Source of the DNA: Aquimarina longa SW024
Lineage (GTDB): Bacteria > Bacteroidota > Bacteroidia > Flavobacteriales > Flavobacteriaceae
Direction of reading: 5' to 3'
Assembly (NCBI RefSeq): GCF_001401755.1
Contig: NZ_KQ474104.1
Location: 79,824-143,823 of the forward strand
Length of the DNA stretch: 64,000 nt
Numbering within the stretch: the first letter of the stretch is position 1; the number at the start of each line of letters is the position of its first letter. The position numbers and the translations under genes were made by a program. This document shows, piece by piece, positions 27,756 through 36,902 of the stretch. The notes beneath the pieces were generated by a model. The model had not been told where the DNA came from and made no database searches. It saw only the letters and a list, made by a program, of their open reading frames with translations.

Positions 27756-28370
27756 TTAAATTATAGTTTTAAATTCTTCCTTTCCTTCTTTTGTTAAAAA
27801 TGGATATAAAGAATACATAAATGTTTTTTTATAATTAACCTTATACTCATCCTTACTATTTTCTTTTAATATCTCTACCGATGATAAGTAAAAATCAGAA
27901 AATACTTGAACTCGTAAATATAAGTTATCATATTCATCCGGTAATTCTTCCCTTCTTAATATTCCTTTATCTATCAAATAATATATAGTCCGAACAAACT
28001 GATCTTGTCTTAATTTTAGTAATTCATTATAATGCTTAACCACTTTATCATTACTTTTCATCAAGTGTACAAAATCTAGGAATATAAATCTGTATTCATA
28101 TATTAATTCAAAAAAAAGATCTATAAAATCCCCCAAAATAGATAAGTTTAAATCCTTATTCATTACTCTAGTATACAGCTCATCAACATAAAAAACCAAT
28201 TCGAAATACAGCGCTTCCTCTATATCTTCTTTCTTTTTAAAATGATATGTTAAATTTCCTGGACTAATATTCAAATACTCTGTTATTCTTCTTTGGCTAA
28301 CATTAGATACACCATAAGTATTATAAAGTTTCAAACTAGAGTCTAGTATTTTTCTTTTAGTTTTATTCAC
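27756..28370 (-). CDS. TetR/AcrR family transcriptional regulator
   Basis: The 204-residue protein has an N-terminal helix-turn-helix: KILDSSLKLYNTYGVSNVSQRRITEYLNISPGNLTYHFKKKEDI, with the recognition helix near ISPGNLTYHF. The C-terminal helical ligand domain is rich in Tyr and Phe. It is divergent from the DUF2867 gene, and two inverted repeats lie in the 88-base gap between them, so it probably represses that gene and itself. The effector is unknown; control of lipid or envelope metabolism is common for such regulators. Confidence 0.88.
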   Translation of the reverse strand: MNKTKRKILDSSLKLYNTYGVSNVSQRRITEYLNISPGNLTYHFKKKEDIEEALYFELVFYVDELYTRVMNKDLNLSILGDFIDLFFELIYEYRFIFLDFVHLMKSNDKVVKHYNELLKLRQDQFVRTIYYLIDKGILRREELPDEYDNLYLRVQVFSDFYLSSVEILKENSKDEYKVNYKKTFMYSLYPFLTKEGKEEFKTII

Positions 28371-28378
28371 GAGATAAA

Positions 28379-28438
28379 AATAATTAAAATAGTGCGGTTG
28401 TACTATTTTAATTATTAATTAGTACATTTGCACTAATT
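28379..28438. promoter_or_regulatory. Double inverted-repeat operator between TetR and DUF2867 genes
   Basis: Site 1 (28379-28416) has perfect 15-bp arms around an 8-base spacer. Site 2 (28416-28439) has 8-bp arms around an 8-base spacer. Read on the appropriate strand, both share AGTACAnnnGCACT. Site 2 contains the -7 element of the DUF2867 gene, so occupancy would block its promoter. Confidence 0.75.
28398..28430 (+). promoter_or_regulatory. Putative promoter of the DUF2867 gene
   Basis: TTG at 28398-28400 and TACATTTG at 28423-28430, an exact TAnnTTTG, are separated by 22 bases. The -7 element lies inside the second inverted repeat. The start codon is 29 bases downstream. Confidence 0.65.
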
Positions 28439-28458
28439 ATTTTTATATCAATTTTATT

Positions 28459-28938
28459 ATGGTAAAAAAAGATACTACCCCACAGACAAAGGGAATAAAC
28501 AACGCTTTACATAAAGTAGATTTCACTGATACTTTTTCTACCACGAATCATAAGAATAACTTAGAAGAAATTGCAAGATTAATTTTTGAAACTACTCCTA
28601 CATGGGTAAGCTATCTATTTAGGATAAGAAACTTTATAGTTAGCTTTATAGGTTTAAAAACAGGAATCCCTAAAGATTATAATACTAATTTTAAATTAGG
28701 AGGCTATATTGGATTCTTTTCTATCTATACTATTCTAGAAAATGAAATAATATTAGGCGCAAATGATAAGCATCTTAATTTTAGAGTTAGTATTTTTAAT
28801 TCTGAAGAAAGTAAGTATAATATTAAAGTGGCTACTCTAGTTGAATACAAAAACCTTTTTGGAAAGGTATATATGACCATCATTACTCCGTTTCATCGTA
28901 TTATAGTTAAAAGGATGGTGCAACAAGCTTATGCCTAA
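28459..28938 (+). CDS. DUF2867 domain protein
   Basis: The 159-residue protein has no signal peptide. Its features fit DUF2867: the segment YLFRIRNFIVSFIGLKTG, then IGFFSIYTILENEIILGANDKHLNFRVSIF, and the ending KVYMTIITPFHRIIVKRMVQQAY. This family may have a ligand-binding START-like fold, with no proven activity. It is controlled from a promoter embedded in a candidate TetR operator and is the likely target of the adjacent regulator. Confidence 0.82.
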   Translation: MVKKDTTPQTKGINNALHKVDFTDTFSTTNHKNNLEEIARLIFETTPTWVSYLFRIRNFIVSFIGLKTGIPKDYNTNFKLGGYIGFFSIYTILENEIILGANDKHLNFRVSIFNSEESKYNIKVATLVEYKNLFGKVYMTIITPFHRIIVKRMVQQAYA

Positions 28939-29052
28939 AAAACATTTACAGCAATTAAAACTGTAAGCTATAGAAGGTAAAAAAAGAGAGGGGGTTTAAA
29001 ATTAAACAGCCCTCTCTTACCTAACAACTACTACTATGATAAAACAGTTTGT

Positions 29053-29427
29053 TTATTTTTTTACAATAGGACCTACAAATTTAGATCTTCTTGCGCTATT
29101 TGGCATGTTCTTTACAAACAACAATACAGCAATATATTTTTCAACATCCGTACTCTTAAGAACATAACTTCTTTTAGTTGCTCCTATTATTTTTTTTGAT
29201 TTAGTTCCCTTTAATCTATCTGATATATACCATTGAAAAGAGACATTAGTTTTTTTCTGGAGTAGGTATTCTACCGTTAATCTCTCTCCTTCTTTATTTT
29301 TACCTATAATATTAACATACTCTATCTTAGTAGTATCATTTCTAAGATTTTCCTCATCACCTATATCACAAGAATTAATAAAGACAATTAAGAAACTGGC
29401 TATACTAATTTTTATAAAATTTTTCAT
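29053..29427 (-). CDS. Small lipoprotein with Ig-like repeat
   Basis: The 124-residue protein has a lipobox VFINSC (Cys about 20). The C-terminal 80 residues carry FQWYISDRLKGTKSKKIIGATKRSYVLKSTDVEKYIAVLLFV, the pattern of bacterial Ig-like domains in which W-Y is followed by GAT.SY.L...D..KYI. No enzyme motif is seen. It stands alone, downstream in orientation of the susCD2 operon terminator. Confidence 0.7.
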   Translation of the reverse strand: MKNFIKISIASFLIVFINSCDIGDEENLRNDTTKIEYVNIIGKNKEGERLTVEYLLQKKTNVSFQWYISDRLKGTKSKKIIGATKRSYVLKSTDVEKYIAVLLFVKNMPNSARRSKFVGPIVKK

Positions 29428-29552
29428 GTGTTTTCATTTCTCAATACATTTGGTTTTACTATACAACAACTAACTTAAAAAATACCCTATCAAATGTTTT
29501 AATCTTATTTAGGGTGTAACTAGGATTACTACAGATAAGTACCGAAGAAAAT

Positions 29553-29590
29553 CTAAAAAAAAACAACCATCGTTAAAAACGATGGTTGTT
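29553..29590 (-). terminator. Terminator of the phosphatase-susC-susD operon
   Basis: The 13-bp perfect stem (29562-29574 with 29578-29590), loop of three A, lies 72 bases past the SusD stop. The plus-strand A run at 29554-29563 becomes the U tract on the minus-strand transcript. Confidence 0.85.
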
Positions 29591-29661
29591 GGTCAAAAAA
29601 TAATGAAAACAACACTTATTTTTATAGCTATTTTCAAACTATAAAAATTTATATAAAATTG

Positions 29662-31068
29662 TTACCACCACCAAGATGAGGCGTTGATGTTATCTCCTCC
29701 CATAGCTTTTGAAGCTTGCTCATAATTGGTAGTATTAACTGATTGTTCTAAACTAGGATATCTTAACCTTACTGGAACTACATTATTATTAAGGTTACCT
29801 GATCCTGCTTTAATAAAAGATGGTTTATCTGTTCTTTTCCAATCTAACCATGGTTCTATTCCTGTATGATAGAGTGCTAACCATTTTTGCTCATATAAAC
29901 GTTCTGTACTGTTATCATAGGGTGTTATAACAGTTAGAAAATCAACAGGCATAGTAACTCCCCATTGTATAAAAGAAGCTTTTACCGCAGTATCATAATA
30001 TTCCTTAGCTACTCCTGTAGCAATTATATTTTTTTCCACAGCTTCTGCTAAGATAAAATTGAGTTCGCTATACGTCATAAATATTCCTTGAATTTTTGTA
30101 GCAGACTCAAAAAATTCATTAGATCTACTACTAAAATCTGCAGGTCGTCCTATCTCCCTTAATGATTGTCCCGGTACAACTCCAAGTGTTCTATTGTCCG
30201 TATCTTTTTTAGGGCTTATCCATAGTTCTAATCGAGGGTCATTATTAGCATTTAGCAAATCTAAAAAATGTGTTGTTGGGATTGGTAAATAATATTCATA
30301 CCCTCTTCCTCCTCCGGGTTTAGAAACATTAGAAATATCCGGAAAAACTCCACTATAATTATAAATAGCATTATCTTGATTAGAGGTAAAAATAGGATAG
30401 ATATCAGGGTTATTGATTATTTTTTCCATATCTACTTTTACATTCTTAACATTAGAGATTCTCATTAACAAACGCAAATGCAGAGAGTTTGCAAATTTTT
30501 TCCATTTATTTAAATCTCCATCATATATCTTGTCTCCTTCAATTTTTTTAGAAATATCTACAATAGTATTCGCTTCTTCTAGTTTTTTAAATATCGCTGT
30601 GTAAATAGCCTCTTGTTTATCATATACAGGAGCAGTAATACCTTCTAGTGTTTTATTTGCCTCTGTCATAGGTACATCTCCATATGCGTCTGTAATAACA
30701 CTATAAATGTATGCTTCTAGAATAAGGCTTATTGCTTTATAATTAGTATCGTTGTTAGTTTCTGCAAAAGTTTTTAAATCCTTTACATTTTGTAAAACTT
30801 TATACATCGGTGACCAAAACCTGTCATCTGCCTGCCAACGATATATATCGATATCATTAGACTCATAGTTTGCACCATATTGACCAATAATATCCCCAAA
30901 CGCATAAGTCTGATTTACAGTAATATTAGATAGATCCAAAAGTATAGAAGGTAATACTAATTCCTCAGTTACTGTTGACGGATCATTTGGATTCGTATTT
31001 AATTCTTCAAATCCCTCTGTACAAGAACTCAATAAAACCAGAGTTAATACATAAATTATTTTTTTCAT
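29662..31068 (-). CDS. SusD/RagB family lipoprotein (SusD-like_2 type), second locus
   Basis: The 468-residue protein has a lipobox LVLLSSC (Cys about 16) then EGFEELNTNPNDPSTV, a strong SusD-like_2 start. Core features include VITDAYGDVPMTEANK, the LNKWKKFANSLHLRLLMRIS box, FMTYSELNFILAEAVEK and the late YEQKWLALYHTGIEPWLDWKRT. It ends in a Trp-rich tail. It is the substrate-capturing partner of the SusC encoded 14 bases upstream. Confidence 0.95.
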   Translation of the reverse strand: MKKIIYVLTLVLLSSCTEGFEELNTNPNDPSTVTEELVLPSILLDLSNITVNQTYAFGDIIGQYGANYESNDIDIYRWQADDRFWSPMYKVLQNVKDLKTFAETNNDTNYKAISLILEAYIYSVITDAYGDVPMTEANKTLEGITAPVYDKQEAIYTAIFKKLEEANTIVDISKKIEGDKIYDGDLNKWKKFANSLHLRLLMRISNVKNVKVDMEKIINNPDIYPIFTSNQDNAIYNYSGVFPDISNVSKPGGGRGYEYYLPIPTTHFLDLLNANNDPRLELWISPKKDTDNRTLGVVPGQSLREIGRPADFSSRSNEFFESATKIQGIFMTYSELNFILAEAVEKNIIATGVAKEYYDTAVKASFIQWGVTMPVDFLTVITPYDNSTERLYEQKWLALYHTGIEPWLDWKRTDKPSFIKAGSGNLNNNVVPVRLRYPSLEQSVNTTNYEQASKAMGGDNINASSWWW

Positions 31069-31082
31069 GATCGTATCGTTTT

Positions 31083-34000
31083 TTATAATTTCATATTTAA
31101 TTTAAATCCATAAGTTCTTGCTGAAGGCAATTGTGTTACTTCAATACCTGGCAATAACGATCCTCCATTTAGAGCCTGAGCTTCTGGATCTATATTAGGT
31201 ACATCTGTCCATAAAAATAAATTAGACCCTACTAAACTCATTGAAAATTCTTGTAATCCTAATAAGGAAACAACACTTTCAGGAAAAGAATATCCTAAGC
31301 TTAATTGACGTAATTTTACATAAGAAGCGTCAAAAATATTTGCTTCTGCATTACTTCTTGGTATACCATACCCCCACTCTTCTGCAGTTACCTCTTGTGT
31401 ATTTGGCACAAAACCACCAGAGCCATCTCTTACTACTCCTTCTCCTACAACACCATCTCTCCACCCAGAAGTAAAGTCTAAAATACCACTCTCTCTTCCT
31501 ATAGCATTTGTATATGAATAGATTTCTCCACCTTGCCTTACATCAAATAATATAGATAAGTTTAGTCCTTTATACCTTAGATTTGTAGATAATCCTAACA
31601 TCCAATCTGGGTTATAGTTTCCTACTTTTTTTCTATCTCCTGTCACTGGTATTCCATTCTCATATATGATATCGCCTGTTTCATTTCTTTCGTAGGCTTC
31701 TCCATAGATATCGCCCATCTGTTCTCCTGGTCTTGCCTCGACAGTTACATTATTAGGTCCTCTTGCTATGATAAATGTCTCCAAGTTTCCGGATAAGGAT
31801 TTTACTTTACTTTTATTTTTAGAAAAATTAGCTTTTAAACCCCACTCAAAATTTTCCGTTCTTACGGGCACTATGCCTAAAGCTAGTTCTACTCCAGAGT
31901 TTTCTATTTCTCCAGCATTAGTTACTAAAGAATCAAAGCCATTAGCACCAGAGATTCCTACATTTAAAATCTGATCTCTAGAGGTAGAACTATAATACGT
32001 TGCATCTAAAGAAATTCTTTTCTGGAACAAATAGGTTTCTAATCCAAACTCTGTAGAAGTGGTTCTTTCTGGTTTTAAGTTAGCATTTGGTAATTTAGAT
32101 CGATTTGTTAAAGATCCTGGTAAAACTGCAAATTCGAATGTTTTTTCAAGATTATATGGATCAGTATCTTTACCTACTTCTGCAACATTAAATCGTAACT
32201 TTAAAAAATCTATTGTTTCTGGTAATGTAAATAATGTCGAAGGAATTAAAGATAAAGAAGCTGCAGGATAAAAATAAGAATTATTGCCTTTCGGAAGTGT
32301 TGATGACCAATCATTTCTAGCAGATACATCTAAGTATATAAAATCTTTGTATCCGATAGTGGTAAATGCATAAGCACTATTAATTCTTTTTTCAAAAATA
32401 TCACTTCTTAATTTTGGTATTACATTAATATTTTGTGTGTTATAAAGCCCAGGAACTGTTAATCCATTTCCTTGTAATAAACTTTCTTTAATTTTTTGAT
32501 CAAATCTATTTCCACCTATAGAAAATTTAGTGTCAAAATCACCAAATTCTTTTTCATAAGACAGTAGAAAATCTGCATTAATTTCAGAAAAATTAATTTT
32601 TTGCTCCCTATATAATCCATTAGATGCTCTTTGTGCTCCTTTAGATCTTCGAGACCATCTAAAATCATTAGACTCGTCTGCTCCAATCCTAGCTAATATG
32701 CTTAAGTGTTTTGTTAGCTTATAGGTAGTATTTATGTTTCCTATAAATCTTTTTTTACTGAATGCGTTACTATTTTCGTTTACAATAAACCAGGGGTTGT
32801 CTCCCCAAGTGAATAATCTACGTTGCTCCTCATCTTCTACTTTCCAATAGTCCCTTAGTTCACCCAGATCCACGTTTATATAATTCCAAAGTAGCGTATA
32901 CATAATACCTTGAGAGCCATATCCAGCTACAGGAAGGTTATCAGAACCTCTGGTGATATAATTAGAAGTAGCATTAATTCTCCACTTATCATTTATATCA
33001 TATCCCGCATTTAGTCTAAAGCTATTCCCTTTTAAGTTACTATTAGGTATGATCCCTTCATTATAACTATTACCATAGCTAAATAAGAAATCTCCTTTAT
33101 CATTTGCTCCAGAAATGGAGACTGTATTATTTAAGTTTAACCCTGTTTTAAAAAAGTCATTAAGATCATATCTGTTTATAAAGGGTCTATCAACAGGTTC
33201 CCCTAATGCTAATTCTTGAGAAACTATAGAGCCGTCTAATCTAGGACCAAAATTAGTTCCAAAATTAGATGCATATTTTCCTGCCCATCCGCCACCATAT
33301 TCTGTCTGTAATTGTGGTAGTTTTAATGCTGAGCTAAACATGGTAGAAGAAGAAAGTTCTACTCCCAATCCATGTCCTGCTTTACCTTTCTTAGTTGTAA
33401 TTACAATTACTCCATTTCCTGCTCTGGATCCATATAATGCAGATGCTGCAGCTCCTTTAAGAACTGTTATTGATTCAAAATCATCTGCGTTTAATTCTGA
33501 AATTCCATTACCATAATCCGTAGGAAGATCTGCCTGATCTGTAGAGTTTCCTCCAATACCAAAAGCTCGATTGTTTACAGGAACCCCATCTAAAATAAAT
33601 AATGGTTCATTACTATCTAAATTAAGTGAATTCTCTCCTCTAATTATTACTCTTGTAGAACTAGCTAAACCATTACTAGCCCCTGTTATCTGTAAACCTG
33701 GAATTTTACCCGAAAGAGTATTCATTACATTAGTTGACCTTACTTTAGTAATCTCTTCTGCTTTTAACTCACTAACAGCATATCCTAATACTTTTTTTTC
33801 TTTTCTTATTCCTAGAGAGGTTACGATCACTTCTTCTAACTCATCAATACTATTTTCTAATATAATATTAAGAATACTTTGATTTTTTATAATAACTGTC
33901 TGATCCTTGCTCCCTAAAGAAGAAAATTCTAAGATTTCTCCTTCTTTAGCTTCTATAGCATATCTACCATCAAAATCTGTTATTGTACCTCTGGTTGTAT

Positions 34001-34133
34001 GTTGTACTACAACACTAACTCCTGGGATAGGTACCCCAGCAGAATCTTCTACAACCCCTGTGATTTGCTTTTGTGCAAAAAGGGAGGTAGAAAATATAAA
34101 GAATAAAATAATTAAGTTCTTGTTCATTTTCAC
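31083..34133 (-). CDS. SusC/RagA family TonB-linked outer membrane protein, second locus
   Basis: The 1016-residue protein has a signal peptide ending at SLFAQ, a CarboxypepD_reg-like domain (GVVEDSAGVPIPGVSVVVQ, about 25-105), a TonB-box-like ELEEVIVTSLGIRKEKK, and a plug with VLKGAAASALYGSRAGNGVIVITTKKG. The beta-barrel ends FKLNMKL. It lies between a secreted phosphatase-superfamily enzyme and SusD, so the imported ligand may be a phosphorus-containing organic molecule (inference). Confidence 0.95.
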   Translation of the reverse strand: MKMNKNLIILFFIFSTSLFAQKQITGVVEDSAGVPIPGVSVVVQHTTRGTITDFDGRYAIEAKEGEILEFSSLGSKDQTVIIKNQSILNIILENSIDELEEVIVTSLGIRKEKKVLGYAVSELKAEEITKVRSTNVMNTLSGKIPGLQITGASNGLASSTRVIIRGENSLNLDSNEPLFILDGVPVNNRAFGIGGNSTDQADLPTDYGNGISELNADDFESITVLKGAAASALYGSRAGNGVIVITTKKGKAGHGLGVELSSSTMFSSALKLPQLQTEYGGGWAGKYASNFGTNFGPRLDGSIVSQELALGEPVDRPFINRYDLNDFFKTGLNLNNTVSISGANDKGDFLFSYGNSYNEGIIPNSNLKGNSFRLNAGYDINDKWRINATSNYITRGSDNLPVAGYGSQGIMYTLLWNYINVDLGELRDYWKVEDEEQRRLFTWGDNPWFIVNENSNAFSKKRFIGNINTTYKLTKHLSILARIGADESNDFRWSRRSKGAQRASNGLYREQKINFSEINADFLLSYEKEFGDFDTKFSIGGNRFDQKIKESLLQGNGLTVPGLYNTQNINVIPKLRSDIFEKRINSAYAFTTIGYKDFIYLDVSARNDWSSTLPKGNNSYFYPAASLSLIPSTLFTLPETIDFLKLRFNVAEVGKDTDPYNLEKTFEFAVLPGSLTNRSKLPNANLKPERTTSTEFGLETYLFQKRISLDATYYSSTSRDQILNVGISGANGFDSLVTNAGEIENSGVELALGIVPVRTENFEWGLKANFSKNKSKVKSLSGNLETFIIARGPNNVTVEARPGEQMGDIYGEAYERNETGDIIYENGIPVTGDRKKVGNYNPDWMLGLSTNLRYKGLNLSILFDVRQGGEIYSYTNAIGRESGILDFTSGWRDGVVGEGVVRDGSGGFVPNTQEVTAEEWGYGIPRSNAEANIFDASYVKLRQLSLGYSFPESVVSLLGLQEFSMSLVGSNLFLWTDVPNIDPEAQALNGGSLLPGIEVTQLPSARTYGFKLNMKL

Positions 34134-34173
34134 AAGTTTTTTTAATGTTATTTAATAGTTTAGTAATAGTTGA

Positions 34174-35442
34174 TTATGGGGTTATTTTTACCCAAGTATT
34201 TATAGTTTGATTTTTTGTAGACATTACAATTTTTATGTACTCTACTCCTTTAGGAGGACTTATTACAGTAGTAAACTCTCTTTTCTGAACATCTACATTT
34301 CCTAAAAAAGTGAAGTCATCATTCTCTCCCTTCTTATACTTATCTGTATAGCTTACATATACATTCGCCATTTCACTTTCTTTCTCTTCTGTTAGCCATC
34401 TAAGACTTATATACTTTTTATTTACACATACTCCTTTTAGGTCAAACAAGTCAACTTTTTTTATTAAAGAGACCCCATCTAGCTCGTACGCTATTTTTTG
34501 AGGTACTGTAATACCCATATGATCACAAATGGTAGGAAACACGTCTACAATAGCTACTCTATTATTCTTAAAATATTGATTAGAAACAGGTTTACTTAAA
34601 GCTACCCAAGTGCTTCGCTCTCTATAGGATTGTTGTCCATGATGTTTTCCATCGCTTGGCATTCTTCCATGATCTGTGGTTACCACAATTAACCAATCTT
34701 CTCCTGTTTCTTGTTCTCGCATTTTAACAGCATCCCATATTAATCCTATTAATGAATCTTCATATGATACAGCATTAAAATACGCTGGACTTTCTCCATA
34801 CATATGCCCCATATCATCACTATGTTCTAAATACACCCATGATAAGTCTGGTCCTGATTCATATATATGATTTGCTGCTTTTCTAGCGACCTCTGCATCA
34901 ATTCGTTTTAAGTATTTCTTTAATTTATCATGGGGATATTTTACCTCATCCAATTCTAAGCCATCAAAAGAAAAATCCATTTTAATATTTCCTGTAGCCT
35001 CTAACCCTTCTCCTACCAATTTAGTTCTGTTCTCTAACCATGTTGAATAAATCGCTATACTCTTATTAGGAGATGAATCTTTAAGTAATCTAAATATCGT
35101 AGAGTAGTTATAATTAGGATTTACAATCTCATTCCCTAATACATTATGCTTATTAGCCCAAGTACCTGTTAGTAAACTATTATAACCCACTGCGGATATT
35201 GTAGGACTTTCTGAGTACCCTCCTTTTTCACCTCCAACATATGCTTCTGAAAAAGCGCCTTCTTTGGACATTGCATCTATAAAAGGAGTGTTAGCTTTAT
35301 AGAATAAATCTGAAGAAATACCATCAACTAGTATAAAAACTACTTTTCTAATATTACTCTTTGGAGTGCTTTTAGAAGTTTTATCTTGACTATAAGTAAA
35401 AAAGCTAAGTAGTATGAATACTGCATTTAAAAAAATCTTCAT
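34174..35442 (-). CDS. Alkaline phosphatase superfamily (phosphodiesterase/pyrophosphatase type) secreted enzyme
   Basis: The 422-residue protein has a signal peptide ending near FFTYSQ. The catalytic domain starts VVFILVDGISSDLF with the metal-binding Asp. TISAVGYNSLLTGTW holds the nucleophile region; by alignment with NPP enzymes a Ser sits where Thr is usual. Further metal ligands lie in LEHSDDMGHMYGESP and VVTTDHGRMPSDGKHHG. The last 90 residues look like a beta-sandwich. It begins the operon with susC (40 bases later) and susD, which suggests phosphoester cleavage at the surface feeding the SusCD importer. Confidence 0.88.
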   Translation of the reverse strand: MKIFLNAVFILLSFFTYSQDKTSKSTPKSNIRKVVFILVDGISSDLFYKANTPFIDAMSKEGAFSEAYVGGEKGGYSESPTISAVGYNSLLTGTWANKHNVLGNEIVNPNYNYSTIFRLLKDSSPNKSIAIYSTWLENRTKLVGEGLEATGNIKMDFSFDGLELDEVKYPHDKLKKYLKRIDAEVARKAANHIYESGPDLSWVYLEHSDDMGHMYGESPAYFNAVSYEDSLIGLIWDAVKMREQETGEDWLIVVTTDHGRMPSDGKHHGQQSYRERSTWVALSKPVSNQYFKNNRVAIVDVFPTICDHMGITVPQKIAYELDGVSLIKKVDLFDLKGVCVNKKYISLRWLTEEKESEMANVYVSYTDKYKKGENDDFTFLGNVDVQKREFTTVISPPKGVEYIKIVMSTKNQTINTWVKITP

Positions 35443-35481
35443 GAGATATATTATTTAGTTACAAAACGAGGTTAAAATATC

Positions 35482-35497
35482 AAAACAGTACTGTTTT
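35482..35497. promoter_or_regulatory. Perfect 16-bp palindrome, candidate TetR operator
   Basis: AAAACAGTACTGTTTT is perfectly palindromic and lies just after the expected transcription start of the phosphatase-susC-susD operon. Its size and position fit a TetR-family operator; the divergent TetR gene is the obvious candidate binder. Confidence 0.6.
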
Positions 35498-35504
35498 ACC
35501 GTCA

Positions 35505-35538
35505 CAAATCTACAGCGAACCACAAATAGATTGACCAA
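35505..35538 (-). promoter_or_regulatory. Putative promoter of the phosphatase-susC-susD operon
   Basis: On the minus strand TTG (complement of 35536-35538) is followed after 23 bases by TAGATTTG (complement of 35505-35512), an exact TAnnTTTG. The leader to the ATG is about 55 bases and includes the palindrome. Confidence 0.6.
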
Positions 35539-35803
35539 CCATTCAATTAAAAAAAGTTTACTGTATCGTTAAACTAACGTTAAAGAAGACTACCAAACGT
35601 TAATTAAATATTTTATAAACAACAGTATAACAGCAATACTAAAAACAAATTAAAACACTAAATATCAAATAGATAATCTCAAAAAAGGCATTCTATTATG
35701 TATCTACAATAAGAGTTTTAGAAAAACCACCTATACTATCGAATCATATTCCTAGTATAGTATTCTTAATTACAGAAAAGCTAAAAAATCGAGTTTAAAG
35801 CTA

Positions 35804-35811
35804 TATTTTTG
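35804..35811 (+). promoter_or_regulatory. Putative -7 element of the second TetR gene
   Basis: TATTTTTG matches TAnnTTTG exactly. It overlaps the upstream TTG codon of the open frame, so transcription would begin around 35818 and the ATG at 35830 must be the start. Confidence 0.5.
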
Positions 35812-35829
35812 AAAAAAAACAAACAGTCA

Positions 35830-36435
35830 ATGGGCAGAAAAAACCTAAGTGAAATAAGACAAAAAGAAATAATCATTGCTTTTTACACAGTAGCAAAAAA
35901 AATAGGCTTAGAAAATACTTCTATAGCAAAAGTAGCAGAAGAAATGGGGATTAGTAAAGGTTTAGTCATGCACTATTTTGAAACAAAGGAAAGCCTTCTC
36001 GTAGCTCTAAAAGATTATATTCTAGAAAAATATCTAAGTTTTATAGATTCAGAAAAACATAAATCTATCGATTGTAAAGAAAAACTAGAAGAATTTATTA
36101 CACTACTATTCTCTAGAAAATGGAATGATTATGTGGATGATGGTCTTTTTTATAGTTTTTATGCCCAAGTATATAGAAATAAAGAGTTTAGTAAAAGTTT
36201 TAAATCTTTTTCAGAAACTCTTCATAACGTACTAAGAGAAAAACTCTTTGATGCAAAAAACAATGCTATCATCAGTAATACTAATATAGAGGAGCTTACA
36301 GAAATTATTTTTGCATTAATTGATGGTGCCTATTATTATCTAGGAACTTTTACCGAAAATGAAGAAGAATACGAAAAGCAGGTTACTATATATAGGAATC
36401 ATGTACAGCAATTAATTAAATATACTTCTTATTAA
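35830..36435 (+). CDS. TetR/AcrR family regulator divergent from the phosphatase-susCD operon
   Basis: The start is taken as ATG 35830 (MGRKNLSEIRQKEI, 201 residues) because the TTG at 35809 lies in a predicted -7 promoter element. The N-terminal HTH is clear: TSIAKVAEEMGISKGLVMHYFETKESLLVAL. The C-terminal helical domain resembles the BetI-like class. It probably controls the divergent operon through the palindrome at 35482-35497 (inference). The effector is unknown and could be a substrate or product of that operon. Confidence 0.85.
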   Translation: MGRKNLSEIRQKEIIIAFYTVAKKIGLENTSIAKVAEEMGISKGLVMHYFETKESLLVALKDYILEKYLSFIDSEKHKSIDCKEKLEEFITLLFSRKWNDYVDDGLFYSFYAQVYRNKEFSKSFKSFSETLHNVLREKLFDAKNNAIISNTNIEELTEIIFALIDGAYYYLGTFTENEEEYEKQVTIYRNHVQQLIKYTSY

Positions 36436-36461
36436 TATTTTATTTCTTTAGCTATCATTAG

Positions 36462-36713
36462 TCAATCGAAGGTGTGTGTTTTTATTATAATTTTAAATAT
36501 AGATAGTATAGCAATTAAACCCCAAACTACATTTACTGCAATTGTGGGATAATCATTAACCGGCATTGCATTGATAATCAAACATAAGGCTCCCAAAGCA
36601 TTTAAAACATGAAATGATTTTCTTTCTGATTTTAAAACCCCTAGACTCAAAAGTAAATATGCTACTACATAAGCTATAGCTCCAATCCAACCTATCAATT
36701 GTGTTATAGTCAT
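36462..36713 (-). CDS. CBU_0592-like small membrane protein
   Basis: The 83-residue protein has three hydrophobic helices: IGWIGAIAYVVAYLLLSLGVL, FHVLNALGALCLIINAM, and TIAVNVVWGLIAILSIF. The helix order and the N between helices fit the CBU_0592 family, which has no assigned function. It converges on the TetR gene with a 26-base gap. An overlapping minus-strand frame at 36556-36774 is a shadow. Confidence 0.78.
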   Translation of the reverse strand: MTITQLIGWIGAIAYVVAYLLLSLGVLKSERKSFHVLNALGALCLIINAMPVNDYPTIAVNVVWGLIAILSIFKIIIKTHTFD

Positions 36714-36902
36714 CTTCTTTTTTTATATCAAATAAACTTCTATTTTTTCGAATTATATTTATATAACTACTCATATTTACATTTTAATAACATAACAATA
36801 CTCCATAAACAATTCAGCCTAAAAATTCGACAGTTCAGTAGCTTTACTTCGTAAATAGGTAGATTTTTATAGACTTTTGAGTAAATCACTAAATATAATT
36901 CT

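Larger units (their letters stand above)
35443..35829. other. Divergent regulatory region between phosphatase operon and TetR gene
   Basis: The gap holds no gene. It contains a predicted minus-strand promoter, a 16-bp palindrome and a predicted plus-strand -7 element, all listed separately. The middle (35570-35700) is AT-rich without other clear signals. Confidence 0.6.

Noticed and set aside
18311..35590. TAACGTTA palindromes near both SusCD loci as shared operators
   Set aside because: An 8-bp AT-rich palindrome is expected a few times by chance in 64 kb, and positions relative to the genes differ.
35809..35829. TTG start of the second TetR gene
   Set aside because: It lies inside a TAnnTTTG promoter element, so ATG 35830 is more likely.
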